Shown in pieces: positions 61,104-64,000 of a stretch of 64,000 bases of DNA. This stretch comes from Candidatus Hydrogenedentota bacterium. Lineage in GTDB: Bacteria > Hydrogenedentota > Hydrogenedentia > Hydrogenedentales > JAEUWI01. Positions within the stretch are counted from its first letter, which is position 1. Each line of letters starts with the position of its first letter. The stretch is from assembly GCA_019637335.1 (NCBI GenBank), contig JAHBVV010000001.1, positions 248,001 through 312,000 on the forward strand. Reading direction: 5' to 3'. The translations under genes were made by a program, and so were the position numbers. The notes under the pieces were generated by a model. That model did no database searches, was not told where the DNA came from, and was given only the letters and a program-made list of their open reading frames with translations.

Positions 61104-64000
61104 ATGGCGCTGCCACGGGAGTTTGAGGTCTTGGGCGTCACTTGGAAAATCCTCGCTGTGATTGGCGATCCGGCCGAGTTCCAGGCGATCACCCAGTCGC
61201 TTGCGCGCGCCGGCCACAATGCCGAGTGTCGCCACGTAACCGATCCCGGCCAACTCGCGGCGCTCACCAGCGAACCCTGGGACGCGCTCGTATGCGGTCT
61301 TCACCAGGAACGTGGCGGCGTCGAATCCTGCCGGGCCACCGTGCGGCGCCACTTTCCCGATCTCCCCATCATCCTGCTCGCGGGCGATCTCCCCGCCGAG
61401 AAGGCCGTCGAGTACCTTAAGCTCGGCATCGCCGATTTCGTGCGCCGGGACGACCTCGCCCGCCTCGGCCCCTGCGTCGAACGCGCTATCGAGGAGGCCC
61501 GGGCGCGCGAAGCCCACCAACAGGCGGAAGCCCGCCTCCTGGAAAGCCGGCAGTTCGCGCAGGCCGCGCTCGACGCCCTCAGCCCCCGGATCGCCGTGCT
61601 GGACGCGCACGGCGGCGTCCAGGCCGTCAACCGCGCCTGGCGCGAATTCGAGGAACAGTATGGGCCCGACCCCGCCGCCGCCCTGGAAGGCGGGAATTAC
61701 CTCAATGCCCCTGAGTCCTGCCATCCGGAGTGCGCCGCCCTGCTTCGAGAGGTCATCGCCGGCCGTGAGGCCGAGTCCACATACGAATACCAGGGTCACT
61801 GCGGCGGCGAACCGCGATGGTACCGCTGCCGCATGGCCCGATTCGGCGGGGACGGACCCGACCGCATCGTCGTGACCCACCTCGACATTACCCCCCAGAA
61901 GGAGGCCGAGGAAGAACTGCGGCGGCGCGAGGAACAGCTGCTCCAGCAGCGAAACGCCCTGATCGCCCTTACCAGCGCCGCCTCCATCAGCCGCGACGAT
62001 CTCCATTACGCCCTGCGCCAGGTCACCGAAACCGCCGCCCATACCCTTGGCGTCGCGCGCGCGAGTATCTGGCGTCTTGTGGCGGATCGCTCCGGTATTG
62101 AATGCCTGGACCTCTACGACCAGGTGCTCGCCACGCACGAGAGCGGCGCGACCCTCGCCGCCAGCGACTATCCCGCCTACTTCCGCGCCCTCGGCGGTTT
62201 CGGGCTTATCGCCGCGAGCGACGCCGCGCGGGACCCGCGCACCCGCGAGTTCGCCCGCGACTATTTTCCCGCCACCGGCATCACCTCCATGCTCGACGCG
62301 CCCGTGCACTTCGGCGGCCTGCTGCACGGCGTCCTCTGCTGCGAACATGTCGGCCCGATCCGGCAATGGACCTCCAACGAGAAAACATTTGTAATCGCCC
62401 TCGGAAACCTCGTCTCCCTCGCCCTGGAGGAGTGGGAGCGCCGCCAGGCCGAGGAGCGCCTCCGTCTCCAGAGCGCCGCCATGATCGCCGCAAGCAACGG
62501 CGTATTGATCACCGAACGTGACGGCCTCATCACCTGGGTCAATCCCGCCTTCACCGCCATGTCCGGCTATTCCCTCGAAGAGGCGATCGGTAAACACCCC
62601 CAGGATCTTCTCGATTCCGGATGCCACGAAACCGCGTTTTTCCAAGAACTGTGGAGCACCATCCTGGCCGGCCAGGTCTGGTCCGGCACCATACTCAACC
62701 GCCGGAAAGATGGGAGCCTCTACAGCGAAAGCCAGACCATTTCCCCCATACGGGACGAACACGGCGCCATCACCCACTTCGTCGCCATCAAAGAGGACGT
62801 CACCGAGAAGCTCGCCGCCGAACAGCGCCTCCACGAGGCCCAGGACCGCCTCCAGCGCGCCGTCAGGGCCGGCAAGATCGTCCTCTGGGAATGCGATATG
62901 CGCGAGGGCGCCGTCTCCTACTCGGCCGAGTGGCTCGTGCCGGCCAACGCCGAACCCGACCCCGACACGCTCACCGTCCAATACTGGCTCGATCAAGTCC
63001 ACCCCGAGGACGCCGGCCCCCTGCGCGAGGATCTCGAAACCTGCGCCAACAACCCCGGCGCGCGGTTCCAGCGCGAGCTCCGCCTGCGCAAGGGCAACGG
63101 CGAGTACCGGTGGATTCTCATGGCGGCCTCGTCCGACCCCGCCGCCACCGAAACGCCCGCCCGTATCATCGGCACCAATATCGACGTTTCCGATAGAAAG
63201 CGCCTCGAGTCGGAATACCAGCAGGCCCAGAAGATGGAAAGCGTTGGCCGCCTCGCCGGCGGCGTCGCACACGACTTCAACAACCTCCTCGGCGTCATCG
63301 GCGGCTACTCCGAATTCGCCCTCCAGACCCTTGAAGAAGACGACCCCCTCCGCGACGAAGTCATCCAGATCAAAAACGCCGCCGATCGCGCCGCCGACCT
63401 CACCCGCCAGCTCCTCGCGTTCAGCCGCCGCCAGATCATGCGCTCCGAAGTCACCGACATCAACGGAATCGTCTCCGACCTCGAAAAAATGCTCCAGCGC
63501 GTCATCGGCGAGGACATCGAACTCGACGTAAACCTCGCCCCCGAACTCGGCTCGGTCATGGCCGACCGCGGACAGATCGAGCAAGTCCTCATGAACCTGT
63601 CCATCAACGCCCGGGACGCCATGCCGCGGGGCGGGCGCCTCGCCATCGCCACCACCAACCAAACCCTCGGCGAAAGCGACGCACAGCAGCGCCCCGGAGC
63701 CGACCCCGGCGACTATGTCTGCCTCACCGTGCGCGACAACGGCGTGGGCATGGACCAGCGCACGCTCGACCGGATCTTCGAGCCCTTCTTCACCACCAAG
63801 GAACAGGGCAAGGGCACCGGACTCGGCCTCGCCACCGTCTACGGCATCGTCAAGCAGAGCGGCGGCGGCATCTGGGTCACCAGCGCCCCCGGCCAGGGAG
63901 CCGAATTCCAGATCTACCTGCCCCGCATCGACGCCCCCGCAACCGAAGAGCGCGCCCCCGCAACCGCCCCCCACATCACGCGGGGCAGCGAAACCATCCT
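61104..64000 (+). CDS. Multi-sensor histidine kinase, probably hybrid (3' end off window)
   Basis: The frame is open from ATG 61104 to the window edge, 965 codons. The order is: a receiver-like N-terminal domain (about 12-125), a PAS-type domain (about 155-270), a GAF domain (about 290-440), two more PAS/PAC domains (about 455-570 and 580-700), and HisKA with the phosphorylated His723 in GGVAHDFNN. An ATPase domain follows, with N box [15 protein letters not shown] and [11 protein letters not shown]. The last residues (GSETIL) look like the start of a receiver, which suggests a hybrid kinase. There are no membrane segments, so it senses cytoplasmic signals. TTG 61131 is an alternative start. 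Confidence 0.92.
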   Translation, partial: MALPREFEVLGVTWKILAVIGDPAEFQAITQSLARAGHNAECRHVTDPGQLAALTSEPWDALVCGLHQERGGVESCRATVRRHFPDLPIILLAGDLPAEKAVEYLKLGIADFVRRDDLARLGPCVERAIEEARAREAHQQAEARLLESRQFAQAALDALSPRIAVLDAHGGVQAVNRAWREFEEQYGPDPAAALEGGNYLNAPESCHPECAALLREVIAGREAESTYEYQGHCGGEPRWYRCRMARFGGDGPDRIVVTHLDITPQKEAEEELRRREEQLLQQRNALIALTSAASISRDDLHYALRQVTETAAHTLGVARASIWRLVADRSGIECLDLYDQVLATHESGATLAASDYPAYFRALGGFGLIAASDAARDPRTREFARDYFPATGITSMLDAPVHFGGLLHGVLCCEHVGPIRQWTSNEKTFVIALGNLVSLALEEWERRQAEERLRLQSAAMIAASNGVLITERDGLITWVNPAFTAMSGYSLEEAIGKHPQDLLDSGCHETAFFQELWSTILAGQVWSGTILNRRKDGSLYSESQTISPIRDEHGAITHFVAIKEDVTEKLAAEQRLHEAQDRLQRAVRAGKIVLWECDMREGAVSYSAEWLVPANAEPDPDTLTVQYWLDQVHPEDAGPLREDLETCANNPGARFQRELRLRKGNGEYRWILMAASSDPAATETPARIIGTNIDVSDRKRLESEYQQAQKMESVGRLAGGVAHDFNNLLGVIGGYSEFALQTLEEDDPLRDEVIQIKNAADRAADLTRQLLAFSRRQIMRSEVTDINGIVSDLEKMLQRVIGEDIELDVNLAPELGSVMADRGQIEQVLMNLSINARDAMPRGGRLAIATTNQTLGESDAQQRPGADPGDYVCLTVRDNGVGMDQRTLDRIFEPFFTTKEQGKGTGLGLATVYGIVKQSGGGIWVTSAPGQGAEFQIYLPRIDAPATEERAPATAPHITRGSETI

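Noticed and set aside
61050-63974. A 974-codon open frame on the minus strand
   Set aside because: It mirrors the histidine kinase, whose plus-strand frame has HisKA and ATPase motifs; the minus frame is glycine-rich and without motifs.

Overview
The window is a GC-rich chromosomal segment of a Gram-negative, probably heterotrophic bacterium. It carries a Planctomycete-style DUF1549/DUF1553 cytochrome-like protein beside a DUF1501 protein, a DUF1080 protein, FG-GAP repeat and beta-propeller exoproteins, a lipid A acyltransferase and an A/V-type ATPase. This mix points to the PVC group or a neighbouring lineage such as Hydrogenedentota. That is inference from gene content; there is no rRNA in the window.

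Layout. 1-2090: a beta-class DNA methyltransferase (type III Mod-like), reading leftwards off the edge. 2392-9414: secreted or membrane proteins (GH42-like, DUF1080), plus a winged-helix regulator and its membrane partner, divergent from a membrane-anchored protein across two palindromic operators. 10398-13648: a small DUF4177-like protein and a leftward operon of a beta-CASP nuclease, a lipid A acyltransferase and aroD. 14329-19754: FG-GAP protein, LysM-M23 peptidase, msrA and trhO. 20062-25375: an exporter operon (PpiC-related protein, double cNMP-binding C39-peptidase ABC transporter, HlyD adaptor), followed by a sugar-type binding lipoprotein.

28309-31201: secreted propeller-like protein, purple acid phosphatase-like enzyme and a glycine-zipper lipoprotein. 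32356-41779: a complete A/V-type ATPase operon (H-C-I-K-F-E-A-B-D) that continues into a universal stress protein and an EIIA-Ntr-like protein; a compact folded leader precedes it. 41960-46755: nitrilase-superfamily protein without the usual cysteine, glycosyltransferase-TPR, SDR, a four-helix-bundle protein set between heptamer arrays, and 3-hydroxyacyl-CoA dehydrogenase. 47086-53620: secreted protein, DUF6880-like pair, hsdM relic, initiator tRNA-Met, Cys-cluster protein and a VapBC-type module. 53726-60032: DUF1501/DUF1549-DUF1553 operon and a divergent secreted protein. 61104-64000: a multi-sensor histidine kinase running off the right edge.

The intergenic spaces are unusually full of repeats: short inverted-repeat elements with recognisable target duplications, nested insertions, a REP-like palindrome family, an ~80-bp tandem array, heptamer arrays and a trinucleotide microsatellite. 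The nested insertions and the inverted heptamer arrays around the four-helix-bundle gene are the most unusual architecture. The exporter with dual nucleotide-binding domains and the ATPase leader RNA are the most interesting functional candidates.
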